From assembly GCF_030548295.1 (NCBI RefSeq), contig NZ_JAUOSB010000024.1:1-32492 (forward strand): a stretch of 32,492 nucleotides of DNA. Direction: 5' to 3'. A model generated the notes under the pieces. That model did no database searches, was not told the DNA's origin, and saw only the letters and a list, made by a program, of their open reading frames with translations. The translations under genes were made by a program, and so were the position numbers. Within the stretch, counting starts at the first letter, position 1. Every line of letters starts with the position of its first letter. Origin of the DNA: Wenyingzhuangia sp. 2_MG-2023 (lineage in GTDB: Bacteria; Bacteroidota; Bacteroidia; Flavobacteriales; Flavobacteriaceae). Of this stretch, positions 1-7,563 are shown piece after piece.

Positions 1-498
1 ACGGATAAAGGACATGCATACTTAGCATTAGTAACAGATGCTTATTCTAAGCAAATTATGGGATATAAGATAGATAACAATATGAAGACAGAACTCTGCT
101 TAGATGCGCTTAAAATGGCTATTAAAAACAGAAAGTATCCCAAGCAAAAAATCATTCATCACTCGGATAGAGGAATACAATACTGTAATACTACTTACAC
201 AAAATTTGCTGAAGATAATGGAATAACAATGAGCATGACAGAACAATATGATCCTTACGAAAATGCAATTGCTGAAAGAATTAACAGAACTTTAAAATAT
301 GAATATGGTCTAAAACATATCATAAAAAATCTTAAATTAGCAAAAACGATGACCAAAAAGGCTATCGATATTTATAACAATCTTCGTCCACATTGTAGTC
401 TTGATTTATGCACTCCAAAACACGTGCACTTAAATCAAAATATTAACTACAAATCGTATCGAAGAAATAAAATCAATCTGGAATTATTAACCTTTTAA
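1..498 (+). CDS. IS3-family transposase (OrfB), 3' part
   Basis: The reading frame is open from base 1, so the gene enters from the left and only about 165 C-terminal residues are present. The rve integrase core of IS3/IS150-type transposases is visible: the strand motif YLALVTDAYSKQIMGY, the second catalytic Asp in HHSDRGIQYCN, and the catalytic Glu in NAIAERINRTLKYEY. The first Asp of the DDE triad (normally in a W..DITY motif) should lie just outside the window. The C-terminus (IYNNLRPHCSLDLCTPKHV) fits the family's Y.....RPH..L...TP ending, so this end looks intact. The enzyme would cut and join the ends of its own element. A short OrfA should sit upstream, beyond the window. Whether the element is complete or active cannot be judged. 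Confidence 0.9.
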   Translation, partial: TDKGHAYLALVTDAYSKQIMGYKIDNNMKTELCLDALKMAIKNRKYPKQKIIHHSDRGIQYCNTTYTKFAEDNGITMSMTEQYDPYENAIAERINRTLKYEYGLKHIIKNLKLAKTMTKKAIDIYNNLRPHCSLDLCTPKHVHLNQNINYKSYRRNKINLELLTF

Positions 499-510
499 AA
501 CATCAAAAAA

Positions 511-535
511 GGTCAACCTATTTCAGGACGATACA
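511..535. mobile_element. Right terminal inverted repeat of the IS3-family element
   Basis: Just after the transposase stop lies GGTCAACCTATTTCAGGACG followed by ATACA. On the opposite strand this reads TGTATCGTCCTGAAATAGGT, a typical IS3-family end starting 5'-TGT. The outer tip is therefore placed at base 535. The left repeat is outside the window, so the pairing and the target-site duplication cannot be checked here. Bases 536-538 (AAA) are the best guess for the start of a 3-4 bp target duplication. Confidence 0.65.
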
Positions 536-556
536 AAATTCTTGAAAAATAAAATA

Positions 557-997
557 ATGATAGAAATTTTAATATATGGAGAAAATGGAAATTACTTAAA
601 AATCAATACTCAAAAGATTTTTAATTTCCCTGAAACAACATGTCCATTTGGTGGATACGACACAGAAAGTTCAATCGAAATTAAAGCATCAAGTTACAAT
701 GTTAAAGGACTAGTTTGGATTTCAACAGGAGATTTATATTTCTTTTATGAAAAATTGAAGCAGTGTTATGAAAATTTAAAAGGGGAAGCTCAATTAAGCT
801 CGTATGAGAATAATTTAGTTTCGGTTTTAACATTTGACAAATTCGGAAAAGCTACTTTAAAAGGAAAATTTATTGAAAAACATCACGAAAATAATTTACT
901 TGAATTTGAAATAATAAGTGACCAATCATATATTAAATCAACAATTTTACAGCTTGAGAAAATGATTGAAATTTACGGAGATAATACTGGAGTCTAA
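557..997 (+). CDS. WapI-like immunity protein, no visible toxin partner
   Basis: This is a 146-residue acidic, soluble protein without a signal peptide. Its layout resembles the WapI-type immunity family: an N-terminal strand pair (MIEILIYGENGNYLKI), a central GDLYFFYEKLKQCYENLKGE helix, then L-S-YENNLVSVL and GKATLKGKF strands and a final FEIISDQSYI plus amphipathic helix. Family members neutralise a cognate contact-dependent or secreted nuclease toxin in the cytoplasm. The ATG at 557 is preferred to an in-frame TTG at 542 because it gives the usual short N-terminus. The insertion-sequence tip lies only 21 bp upstream, so any former toxin gene is on the far side of the element or lost. The family call comes from pattern similarity and is moderate. 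Confidence 0.55.
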   Translation: MIEILIYGENGNYLKINTQKIFNFPETTCPFGGYDTESSIEIKASSYNVKGLVWISTGDLYFFYEKLKQCYENLKGEAQLSSYENNLVSVLTFDKFGKATLKGKFIEKHHENNLLEFEIISDQSYIKSTILQLEKMIEIYGDNTGV

Positions 998-1146
998 AAA
1001 AAATCTACAATCCCTGATTTATTATGAAAATAAAATTACTACAGCCAACACAACCTAAACTTAATACATATTTTTAGTGCTTTCTCAAAGTTTTGTTCTT
1101 GTTCACTTTATCTGTATAATTTTTTTTATAAACAAATACACAAACC

Positions 1147-1185
1147 AAAACCTCCCATTAGCAACTCTAATGGGAGGTTTTTATA
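1147..1185 (+). terminator. Strong hairpin terminator, possibly bidirectional
   Basis: Bases 1147-1161 (AAAACCTCCCATTAG) pair perfectly with 1167-1181 around the five-base loop CAACT. The GC core is CCTCCC/GGGAGG, and runs of A before and T after the stem give a U tract on either strand. It lies about 150 bp after the immunity gene and 100 bp before the Nudix gene, so it probably ends transcription from the left and isolates the Nudix gene. Confidence 0.8.
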
Positions 1186-1284
1186 TACATACAACACTAC
1201 AAAAATTATAATTTCTCTGTTATTCATAAAAATCAACTAGCACAAAGAATTCTTATATTTACTTTAGATTATAAAACACAACAG

Positions 1285-1767
1285 ATGAAAAGACTTCCTG
1301 AAAAAATATATACAGAAGTGGTTAAAAACACTCCTTTGATCTCTATAGATTTAATTATAGAAGATACCATGGGCAATATATTATTAGGCTATCGCTTAAA
1401 CAACCCTGCAAAACATACTTGGTTTGTTCCTGGGGGTATCATTAGAAAAAATGAAGCATTTGTAGAAGCTTTCCAACGCATTGCAATAGCAGAATTGGGA
1501 TTTTCTATCAACCTGACAGAAGCTACTTATGTAGGGTTGTATGAACACCTGTATTCCACAAACTTTGCAGATACCGATGATTTTGGAACTCATTATATTG
1601 TAAATGCATTTCATATAAAAATAAAACAAAAAAACACAGCTCTACCCAAAGCACAACATTCAGAATATTGGTGGGCTAGTAAAGAAGAACTAGTAGCACA
1701 TAAAGACGTTCATACAAACACTAAAAACTACTTTAACGGACATGCTCCTTTTAGTAACTATCAATAA
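1285..1767 (+). CDS. gmm: Nudix hydrolase, GDP-mannose mannosyl hydrolase type
   Basis: The predicted role is hydrolysis of GDP-mannose (or GDP-glucose) to GDP and the sugar, which limits nucleotide-sugar supply for glycan synthesis. The 160-residue protein has the Gmm layout: TPLISIDLIIE near residue 16, WFVPGG at 46-51, and an altered Nudix box (residues 50-73) ending QRIAIAELGF instead of the standard REUXEEXGU. Loss of the usual Glu in that box, together with the downstream TDDFGTHYIV motif, is characteristic of Gmm/WcaH enzymes as opposed to MutT-type ones. No GDP-mannose synthesis genes lie nearby, so the gene stands alone after a strong terminator. The regulator downstream begins 27 bp later and may be co-transcribed. 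Subfamily assignment is good; the exact sugar preference is inference. Confidence 0.82.
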   Translation: MKRLPEKIYTEVVKNTPLISIDLIIEDTMGNILLGYRLNNPAKHTWFVPGGIIRKNEAFVEAFQRIAIAELGFSINLTEATYVGLYEHLYSTNFADTDDFGTHYIVNAFHIKIKQKNTALPKAQHSEYWWASKEELVAHKDVHTNTKNYFNGHAPFSNYQ

Positions 1768-1794
1768 AAAAGAATTTTAGCGAAACCCAAATCC

Positions 1795-2394
1795 ATGCAA
1801 AACACTTCCGAAATTTATTTGTTACAACTCAAAACATCCATGAATGCGTATGCTCCGCTATCTCTAAAAACTTGGGAGCAAATAGTAGAAATGGCTACGT
1901 TTCAATTTCTTAAAAAAGGAGATATTTTAATAAATGCTGGGCAAACTGCTAAAAACATCCATTTTATTTGTGAGGGAATTTTACGCTCTTTTATTACCGA
2001 TGAACAAGGAAGTTCGTATTCTAAAAATATTTTTCTAGAAAAAAGTTTTGCAGCCACTAAGGTATCGTTGTTACTAAACGCTCCCTCCTATTTTACCATA
2101 GAAGCGTTGGAAGATTGTACACTCATCAACCTAAATTTTAAAAAATACAAACAACTCATTGCTCAAAATTCAGACCTGAAAGATTTTTACATTGCTTACA
2201 TAGAACGCAATTGGATTGTTGAAAAAGAACAAAGAGAAATTTCTTTGGTGATGGAAAATGCGAGTGAACGCTACCAAAAATTATTGAACCAACATCCTAG
2301 TATAGACAAACGTGTTTCACAACAACACATTGCTTCTCACTTAGGTATTACACCCACACAGTTAAGCAGAATTAGAAAAGCTCTAAAAAAATAG
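1795..2394 (+). CDS. Crp/Fnr-family transcriptional regulator (first copy)
   Basis: This 199-residue protein has an N-terminal cyclic-nucleotide-binding-type beta-roll (about 25-125, with KKGDILINAGQ and a FICEGILRSF strand) and a C-terminal helix-turn-helix of Crp type (HIASHLGITPTQLSRIRKAL, ending at about residue 197). The roll has no clear cAMP phosphate-binding signature and there is no N-terminal Cys cluster of the FNR iron-sulphur type, so the signal it senses is unknown. The HTH matches the second regulator at 3779-4363 in position and sequence. It sits 27 bp after the Nudix gene and about 50 bp before the YdcZ-GNAT pair, which it may regulate. A later in-frame ATG at 1837 is possible, but the longer start gives the normal family length. 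Confidence 0.88.
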   Translation: MQNTSEIYLLQLKTSMNAYAPLSLKTWEQIVEMATFQFLKKGDILINAGQTAKNIHFICEGILRSFITDEQGSSYSKNIFLEKSFAATKVSLLLNAPSYFTIEALEDCTLINLNFKKYKQLIAQNSDLKDFYIAYIERNWIVEKEQREISLVMENASERYQKLLNQHPSIDKRVSQQHIASHLGITPTQLSRIRKALKK

Positions 2395-2447
2395 CAAAAT
2401 CAACATATGTACATGCAAGGTTTGTTTTATTGGTTCAACTTTGCTGC

Positions 2448-2897
2448 ATGAATCAATACACATTATCTATACTGGCTTTTACAGGAGGCATTTTTTTAGC
2501 AGCTCAAGGAGGTTTGAATGCACATTTAGGTGTGCTATTAAAAAATCCTTTATTGGCATCAGTGGTCGCTTTTTTTATTAGTTGTTTGTTTGCGCTTTTA
2601 TTTGTTTTGGTAAGCGTAAAAAACTATCCAACCACACAGCAACTTCAACAAATTCCTTTCTACTTATGGTTTACAGGAGGACTTTTTAGTGTGCTAGGCA
2701 TTGGTTTGTATTATTACACCATTCCTAAATTAGGAGTAGCCACCATGATTTCTTTTGGTTTGTGCGGACAAATACTTTTTGCTGTAATTGCAGGTCACTT
2801 TGGCTGGTTAAATTTACCCACCGAACCCATTACGGTAAAAAAAATGATAGGTGTATTGGCAATGATTAGTGGAATTTTTATCATCAATTGGAAATGA
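2448..2897 (+). CDS. YdcZ/DUF606-family small DMT transporter
   Basis: This 149-residue integral membrane protein has five hydrophobic helices. It starts with MNQYTLSILAFTGGIFLAAQ, where the GG..LAAQGGLNAHLG motif is typical of the YdcZ (DUF606) branch of drug/metabolite transporters, and it later shows FSVLGIGLYYYTIPKLG and FGLCGQILFAVIAGHFGWLN. Members are half-size relatives of EamA transporters and may act as dimers; their substrates are largely unknown. The ATG at 2448 is chosen over an in-frame TTG at 2430. Its stop codon overlaps the start of the next gene (ATGA), which implies translational coupling to the acetyltransferase. Confidence 0.82.
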   Translation: MNQYTLSILAFTGGIFLAAQGGLNAHLGVLLKNPLLASVVAFFISCLFALLFVLVSVKNYPTTQQLQQIPFYLWFTGGLFSVLGIGLYYYTIPKLGVATMISFGLCGQILFAVIAGHFGWLNLPTEPITVKKMIGVLAMISGIFIINWK

Positions 2898-3640
2898 AAA
2901 CAACAACAAAAAACAGTACCAAGAACATTCAAAATTTAACTTCTCTGTGGAAAACAGTCGGAAATATTTTTAACGTCTATTCAAAAACATCAGAGTTTGA
3001 GTTCTGTGAAATTCAACATTCTGAATGGCCAAATAGAATTTGGGGAGTACCAAACATCACTCAAAATGTTTTAGAAAGCATTCAACAAAAAATAGCCACA
3101 ACCAACGCAACCATTACCTTGCCTATTTGGAATGAGCTAAATACCAAACAAAAAATACTTTTAGAACACAATGGCTTTGCTTTTATTTTTGAACAGATAG
3201 GAATGTCTTTAGTACCCAATCAACCTTTAAAAACAAACGGAAGCATTCTACTAAAACAAGTAACTAATTTGAACGAAGCTGAATTGTGGTCAACCCTATT
3301 TAAAGAATCTTTTGGCTATGCAATTAGTACAGAAACCATTGTAAAAACCTGTAAAAGTATTTGTTACTACTTGGCTTATGACAAGAATACAGCCGTAGGA
3401 ACCGCCATTACACACACCACAAATAAAGTTGTTGGAATCCATTCTGTAGGAATTCCCCCAGCTATGAGAAGAAAAGGGTATGCAGCAGAAATCATGAAAT
3501 TGTTGATCAACACATCTCTAGAAAACAATGCAGAACTCATCACATTACAAGCTTCCAACATGGGAAAAAACATCTACCTAAAACTAGGTTTTAAAGAAGA
3601 GTTTGTTATTAAAAATTATCGATGGATACAACAATCATAA
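2894..3640 (+). CDS. GNAT-family N-acetyltransferase
   Basis: The protein has 248 residues. The C-terminal half carries the GNAT acetyl-CoA fold: VVGIHSVGIPPAMRRKGYAA holds the R-x-x-G-x-A pyrophosphate-binding loop, followed by helix EIMKLLINTSL and the motif-B-like LQASNMGKNIYLKLGFKEE. The N-terminal half (about residues 1-115) is a family-specific extension that could be a degenerate second GNAT half or a substrate-recognition region. The start ATG at 2894 overlaps the TGA of the YdcZ gene by four bases, so the two products are probably made together. Acceptor substrate unknown. Confidence 0.82.
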   Translation: MKTTTKNSTKNIQNLTSLWKTVGNIFNVYSKTSEFEFCEIQHSEWPNRIWGVPNITQNVLESIQQKIATTNATITLPIWNELNTKQKILLEHNGFAFIFEQIGMSLVPNQPLKTNGSILLKQVTNLNEAELWSTLFKESFGYAISTETIVKTCKSICYYLAYDKNTAVGTAITHTTNKVVGIHSVGIPPAMRRKGYAAEIMKLLINTSLENNAELITLQASNMGKNIYLKLGFKEEFVIKNYRWIQQS

Positions 3641-3778
3641 ATGGGTTTTCTTAAATAAAATCATCAAAAAAAAGTATAATTACGGCTTTAAATTTTCAAA
3701 AACAAAGGAAAAATTTGCACGCACTAACTAAATTTAATCCTTAATTTTAAACTCTCATTCAAACATGCTATACAGTGT

Positions 3779-4363
3779 ATGAGTATCAAAAAAACTACCT
3801 TATCTATCCTTTTTAAAGACCTTACATTTACCGATGAAGAGCAGGATTTAATTGCTTCTAAATTTGAACTTCGAAAATTAAAAAAAGGAGAAATTCTATT
3901 GCATGCAAACGATGTGGTTTACCATCAATACTATGTTTGTAATGGATGTTTACGAACCTATTCCGTAGACAAAATGGGGAAAGAACACACTTTGCAATTT
4001 GCCATTAAAGATTGGTGGATTAGCGATTATACAGCATTTTTCACCAGTACTCAAGCCATTGTGAGTATTGAGTGCATTCAAGAAGCTACCATTTACAAAG
4101 TATCTAGAGAAAACATGGAAGTTTTGTTTGATAAAATTCCTAAACTAGAAAGCTTTTTTAGAAGGAAAATGGAAAAAAGTTTTGCCAATTTTCAAAAACG
4201 AATCTTGGGCAGTTTGTCCATGTCTGCACAAGAAAGATACAATGCCTTTTTAAACAAATATCCCGATATTGAGCAAAGTGTAAAAAACTATCATATAGCT
4301 TCTTACTTAGGAATTACTACCGAAAGTTTGAGTAGAATTAGAAAGAAAATTTCAAAATCTTAA
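3779..4363 (+). CDS. Crp/Fnr-family transcriptional regulator (second copy)
   Basis: This 194-residue protein has the same design as the first regulator: a beta-roll (KKGEILLHANDVVYHQYYV, residues about 35-53, and CNGCLRTYSVDKMGKEH) and a C-terminal HTH (YHIASYLGITTESLSRIRKKI). Flavobacterial Crp-like proteins of this size often control neighbouring redox or detoxification genes and do not respond to cAMP; that is family knowledge, not shown here. It precedes the DJ-1-like lipoprotein by 79 bp, a gap that contains a promoter-like element, so it may regulate that gene in trans or sit in a separate unit. The two regulators share clear similarity along their length, which suggests a paralogous pair. 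Confidence 0.88.
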   Translation: MSIKKTTLSILFKDLTFTDEEQDLIASKFELRKLKKGEILLHANDVVYHQYYVCNGCLRTYSVDKMGKEHTLQFAIKDWWISDYTAFFTSTQAIVSIECIQEATIYKVSRENMEVLFDKIPKLESFFRRKMEKSFANFQKRILGSLSMSAQERYNAFLNKYPDIEQSVKNYHIASYLGITTESLSRIRKKISKS

Positions 4364-4403
4364 TTTATTATCCTACATCAATTTTCACACATAAATCTCC
4401 ACA

Positions 4404-4411
4404 TACCTTTG
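4404..4411 (+). promoter_or_regulatory. Putative -7 element (TACCTTTG) for the DJ-1 gene
   Basis: TACCTTTG is a perfect match to the Bacteroidota -7 consensus TAnnTTTG and lies 31 bp before the DJ-1 start codon. A weak -33-like TTTTC lies 17 bp upstream. This would separate transcription of the DJ-1 gene from that of the second Crp/Fnr gene. Confidence 0.45.
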
Positions 4412-4442
4412 CTTCAATTATTAGAAATAAAACCTTAAAATT

Positions 4443-5222
4443 ATGAACAACTTATTTGTAGCTATTGCAGTAGTTATTGGACTTACATCTTGCAACCACA
4501 AAACAGAAAAGAAACAAACTAAAGAAACAGCTACCATACAAACAAAACAAGTATTATTTGTATTAACTAGTCATGATAAACTAGGAAATACTGGAGAAAA
4601 AACTGGTTTTTGGATTGAAGAATTTGCGGCTCCCTATTATTTATTAAAAGACAAAGGAGTACAAATTACGTTGGCATCTCCAAAAGGTGGGCAACCTCCT
4701 ATTGACCCTAAAAGTGCTTTGTCAGATTTTGAAACACCAGCTACCATAAGATTTAATGAGGATAAAGAAACTCAAAACATTTTATCAAAAACCGTTAGGT
4801 TAGAAAGCGTAAATCAAGCAGATTTTGATGCTGTTTTCTATCCTGGTGGACATGGACCATTGTGGGATTTGTCTGAAGATAAAAACTCTATTGCGTTGAT
4901 TGAGTCTTTTTACAACAACAACAAACCTGTAGCAGCTGTTTGTCATGCTCCAGCAATTTTTAAACACACCAAAAACACAAACGGAACACCTTTGGTTACA
5001 GGAAAAAAAGTTACAGGATTTTCTAACACCGAAGAAGCTGCAGTACAATTAACAGATGTAGTTCCATTTTTGGTAGAAGATATGCTAACAGAAAATGGTG
5101 GTGTTTACACCAAAGGTAACGACTGGACTTCTTATGCAATAGAAGATGGATTGTTAATTACAGGACAAAACCCAGCCTCTTCAGAAAAAGTTGCAGAATT
5201 ATTGTTCAAAAAATTGAACTAA
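4443..5222 (+). CDS. DJ-1/PfpI superfamily lipoprotein
   Basis: The 259-residue protein begins with a lipoprotein signal whose lipobox LTSC ends at Cys17, so it should be anchored in the cell envelope. The mature part is a DJ-1/PfpI domain of the Hsp31-like, YDR533C-like type: TGFWIEEFAAPYYLLKDKG (Glu59/60), ASPKGGQPPIDPKS, YPGGHGPLWDL, and the nucleophile elbow PVAAVCHAPAIF with Cys167 followed by His168. Relatives include glyoxalase III and protein-repair hydrolases acting against methylglyoxal damage; which activity applies cannot be read from sequence. The lipoprotein anchor is a notable addition, since most relatives are cytosolic. It is followed by a hairpin terminator. Confidence 0.87.
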   Translation: MNNLFVAIAVVIGLTSCNHKTEKKQTKETATIQTKQVLFVLTSHDKLGNTGEKTGFWIEEFAAPYYLLKDKGVQITLASPKGGQPPIDPKSALSDFETPATIRFNEDKETQNILSKTVRLESVNQADFDAVFYPGGHGPLWDLSEDKNSIALIESFYNNNKPVAAVCHAPAIFKHTKNTNGTPLVTGKKVTGFSNTEEAAVQLTDVVPFLVEDMLTENGGVYTKGNDWTSYAIEDGLLITGQNPASSEKVAELLFKKLN

Positions 5223-5254
5223 AAACGTCTCTCTATTCTAAATACAATGCTTAG

Positions 5255-5295
5255 CAAAGGCTGTTTGAAATTTATGTTCAGACAGCCTTTGTTCT
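5255..5295 (+). terminator. Hairpin terminator after the DJ-1 gene
   Basis: CAAAGGCTGTTTGAA at 5255-5269 pairs with 5277-5291 (15 bp, one G-U) around the loop ATTTATG. The downstream T tract is short (TTTGTTCTG), so this is a good hairpin with a weak tail. It lies 33 bp after the DJ-1 stop codon. Confidence 0.7.
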
Positions 5296-5450
5296 GTAAA
5301 ATAACATTCATTTTTAAGGATGTGTAACAAAACATCAAATAAAATTGTACTTTGCCTTTGTTGTGATTTAAAAAATTACATCTTAAAATCATTTTAAAAC
5401 ACAACCTCTTTCTCTAATAAATTATTGATTTTTCAACTACTTTTCCACAT

Positions 5451-6338
5451 ATGAATTTAATATTACCTCTTATACTAATTGTAACTATTTATAGTGTTTG
5501 GTCGTTTAGAAAGCAAAAAAAAAAAGCCGTGTGGCAACTTCCTAAAGAACCTTTTTCTCAAGATTGGAAAAACATCCTAATAAAATATGTGAGCTTTTAC
5601 AAAGCACTTTCTAAAACAGAAAAAACAAGATTTGAATTTAAGATTCAAGAATTTTTACTCAACTGTAGAATTACAGGCATCAGCACCACAGTAGACGATA
5701 CAGACAAAATTCTTGTTGCTGCCAGTGCTATCATTCCTATTTTTGCTTTTGACGATTGGAAATACACCAACATTAATGAAGTTTTGGTGTACCCAAATAG
5801 CTTTAATAAAAATTTTGAAACCGAAGGTCCTGACAGAAATATTCTAGGTTTGGTAGGAAATGGCTATATGGAAGGCAAAATGATTTTGTCCAAACTGGCT
5901 CTAAAACGTGGATTTGAAAACGAAACCGATAAAAAAAATACAGCCATTCACGAATTTGTTCATTTGATTGACAAATCTGATGGCACTATTGATGGCATTC
6001 CGTCTTTATTGCTAGAAAAACAATACACCATTCCGTGGATTGATCTTATCAATAAAAAAATTAAAGAAATCTACGATGGAACATCTGACATCAATCCTTA
6101 TGGAGGAACCAACAATGCTGAATTTTTTTCTGTAGCCAGTGAGTATTTTTTTGAACAACCCCAATTGCTACAAAGAAAACACCCTGAATTGTATGAAATT
6201 CTAGAAAGTATATTTCATCAAAAAATGTCTTCTAGAAAATTAATGCAAAAGAATACACAAATCCGTAGAAATGCTCCTTGTCCTTGCAATAGTGGAAAAA
6301 AATTTAAAAAGTGTTGTGGAAGTTCACATTATGCATAA
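5451..6338 (+). CDS. MtfA-like zinc peptidase (M90) with C-terminal SEC-C motif
   Basis: This 295-residue protein has an N-terminal membrane anchor (MNLILPLILIVTIYSVW) and an MtfA/M90 domain with the gluzincin motif HEFVH (167-171) followed by LIDKSDGTIDG. The acidic third-ligand region is at FSVASEYFFEQP (about 226-237). The C-terminus (273-290) is a SEC-C zinc motif, RNAPCPCNSGKKFKKCC, as found at the end of SecA. E. coli MtfA is a cytosolic protease that binds the repressor Mlc; here the anchor puts the catalytic domain at the inner membrane. The SEC-C module may bind zinc or ribosomes/SecB-type partners. It stands alone, between a hairpin terminator and the msr operon. The peptidase call is firm; the substrate is unknown. 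Confidence 0.87.
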   Translation: MNLILPLILIVTIYSVWSFRKQKKKAVWQLPKEPFSQDWKNILIKYVSFYKALSKTEKTRFEFKIQEFLLNCRITGISTTVDDTDKILVAASAIIPIFAFDDWKYTNINEVLVYPNSFNKNFETEGPDRNILGLVGNGYMEGKMILSKLALKRGFENETDKKNTAIHEFVHLIDKSDGTIDGIPSLLLEKQYTIPWIDLINKKIKEIYDGTSDINPYGGTNNAEFFSVASEYFFEQPQLLQRKHPELYEILESIFHQKMSSRKLMQKNTQIRRNAPCPCNSGKKFKKCCGSSHYA

Positions 6339-6523
6339 ATCAGTTTTATTCTATAAAATTTAAAATATCCAAACCATGTTTCAAATATGTTTCTGAATTG
6401 CTTTTTTTAGAATCATCATTCTATCATTTACAAAAGTACAATTTGTGCTTTTTACAATATAAAAGCCTATAAAACTATTCTATTTTTCTTTGCAATTTCT
6501 AAAAATACTTCATCCAATCGCTT

Positions 6524-6553
6524 TTTGATACTGTAAGATTTTGCTTACTTTTA
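6524..6553 (+). promoter_or_regulatory. Putative promoter of the msrB-msrA-GNAT-selO operon
   Basis: TTTG at 6524-6527 and TACTTTTA at 6546-6553 (one mismatch to TAnnTTTG) are separated by 18 bp, close to the expected Bacteroidota -33/-7 spacing. Transcription would begin roughly 20 nt before the msrB start at 6580. Confidence 0.4.
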
Positions 6554-6579
6554 CTACTAATACACAAAACAATTCCCAT

Positions 6580-7020
6580 ATGCTTACTTGGAAAGATATA
6601 ATGAACTTTACCGTTTATGGAAACTTAACTCCAGAAAACAGAGTAGAAAAAACAGAATCTGAATGGAAAGAAATTCTGACACCAATACAATTCAACATCA
6701 CTCGCTTGTCGGGTACAGAAATGCCACATACAGGAGAATTTTGTTCTAGTCACGAAGCTGGAATTTACAACTGTCTTTGTTGCGGAAGTGAACTGTTTGA
6801 CTCCACTATTAAATTTGAATCTGGTACCGGATGGCCAAGTTTTACACAGCCTGTAAAAGACAACGCTATCAAATACCTAAACGACGATTCTCGTGGTAGA
6901 TCTAGAGTAGAAATACAATGCAATGTGTGTGACAGTCATTTGGGACACGTATTTCCTGATGGACCAGAACCAAGTGGTTTGCGTTATTGCGTAAACTCTG
7001 AATCTTTAATCAAAAAATAA
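6580..7020 (+). CDS. msrB: Peptide-methionine (R)-S-oxide reductase MsrB
   Basis: MsrB reduces the R form of methionine sulfoxide in proteins back to methionine, using thioredoxin. The 146-residue protein has both zinc-binding CxxC pairs (Cys65/Cys68 and Cys114/Cys117), the substrate pocket GTGWPSF (Trp86) and the catalytic Cys137 in GLRYCVNS. HLGHVFPDGP is also present. The ATG at 6580 (MLTWKDIM...) is preferred to an upstream in-frame TTG at 6541 because MLTWKD is the usual start of this subfamily. There is no signal peptide, so it acts in the cytoplasm. It is the first gene of a tight four-gene run, with one base between its stop and msrA. Confidence 0.95.
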   Translation: MLTWKDIMNFTVYGNLTPENRVEKTESEWKEILTPIQFNITRLSGTEMPHTGEFCSSHEAGIYNCLCCGSELFDSTIKFESGTGWPSFTQPVKDNAIKYLNDDSRGRSRVEIQCNVCDSHLGHVFPDGPEPSGLRYCVNSESLIKK

Positions 7021-7021
7021 A

Positions 7022-7561
7022 ATGGCCAAATTAGAACAAGCAACATTAGGAGCAGGATGTTTTTGGTGTGTAGAGGCTTTTTTTAACGAAGTGAAAGGAG
7101 TTGTAAAAGCCATTTCTGGTTATAGCGGAGGTAGTGTACCCGGAACCCCAACCTACAAAGAAGTATGTTCTGGTTTGACAGGTCACGCAGAAGTGATTCG
7201 CCTAGAATTTGATGCAGAAATTACTTCTTACGAAGAAATTTTATTTCTATTTTTCACCGCTCACAATCCAACCACGCTCAATCAACAAGGTGCAGACAAA
7301 GGAACACAATACCGTTCTGTAATTTTTTATCACAACGATTTTCAAAAAACAGTTGCAGAACAGGTGACACAAAATGTACAGCAATATTTTGACGATCCTA
7401 TTGTTACCGAAATCAGTCCTTTAATCAATTATTTTGATGCCGAAGACTACCATCAAGATTATTACAAACAAAATCCAGAACAGGGATATTGTGCCATGGT
7501 TGTAGCTCCTAAATTGAACAAATTGAGAAAACTACACGCAGCACAATTAAAAGAATTTTAA
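7022..7561 (+). CDS. msrA: Peptide-methionine (S)-S-oxide reductase MsrA
   Basis: MsrA repairs the S epimer of methionine sulfoxide and so complements MsrB. The 179-residue protein shows the GCFWCVEAFF active site (nucleophile Cys13), the GYSGG motif, the HAEVIRLEFDAE strand, FFTAHNPTTLNQQGADKGTQ and the YFDAEDYHQDYY substrate-binding region. It is a separate polypeptide here; in many bacteria MsrA and MsrB are fused. The start lies one base after the msrB stop, and the next gene starts two bases after its own stop. Cytosolic. Confidence 0.95.
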   Translation: MAKLEQATLGAGCFWCVEAFFNEVKGVVKAISGYSGGSVPGTPTYKEVCSGLTGHAEVIRLEFDAEITSYEEILFLFFTAHNPTTLNQQGADKGTQYRSVIFYHNDFQKTVAEQVTQNVQQYFDDPIVTEISPLINYFDAEDYHQDYYKQNPEQGYCAMVVAPKLNKLRKLHAAQLKEF

Positions 7562-7563
7562 TT

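Noticed and set aside
1147-1185. The CCTCCCATTAG hairpin as an amino-acid leader attenuator or small RNA
   Set aside because: No leader peptide, alternative pairing or biosynthetic gene follows; a simple terminator explains it.
2421-2443. TTTG and CAACTTTG as a promoter for the YdcZ gene
   Set aside because: Only 11 bp separate the two parts, far less than the Bacteroidota -33/-7 spacing, and the second part has a mismatch at its first base.
5348-5355. TACTTTGC as a -7 element for the MtfA-like gene
   Set aside because: It is one base short of TAnnTTTG, about 95 bp from the start codon, and has no -33 partner.
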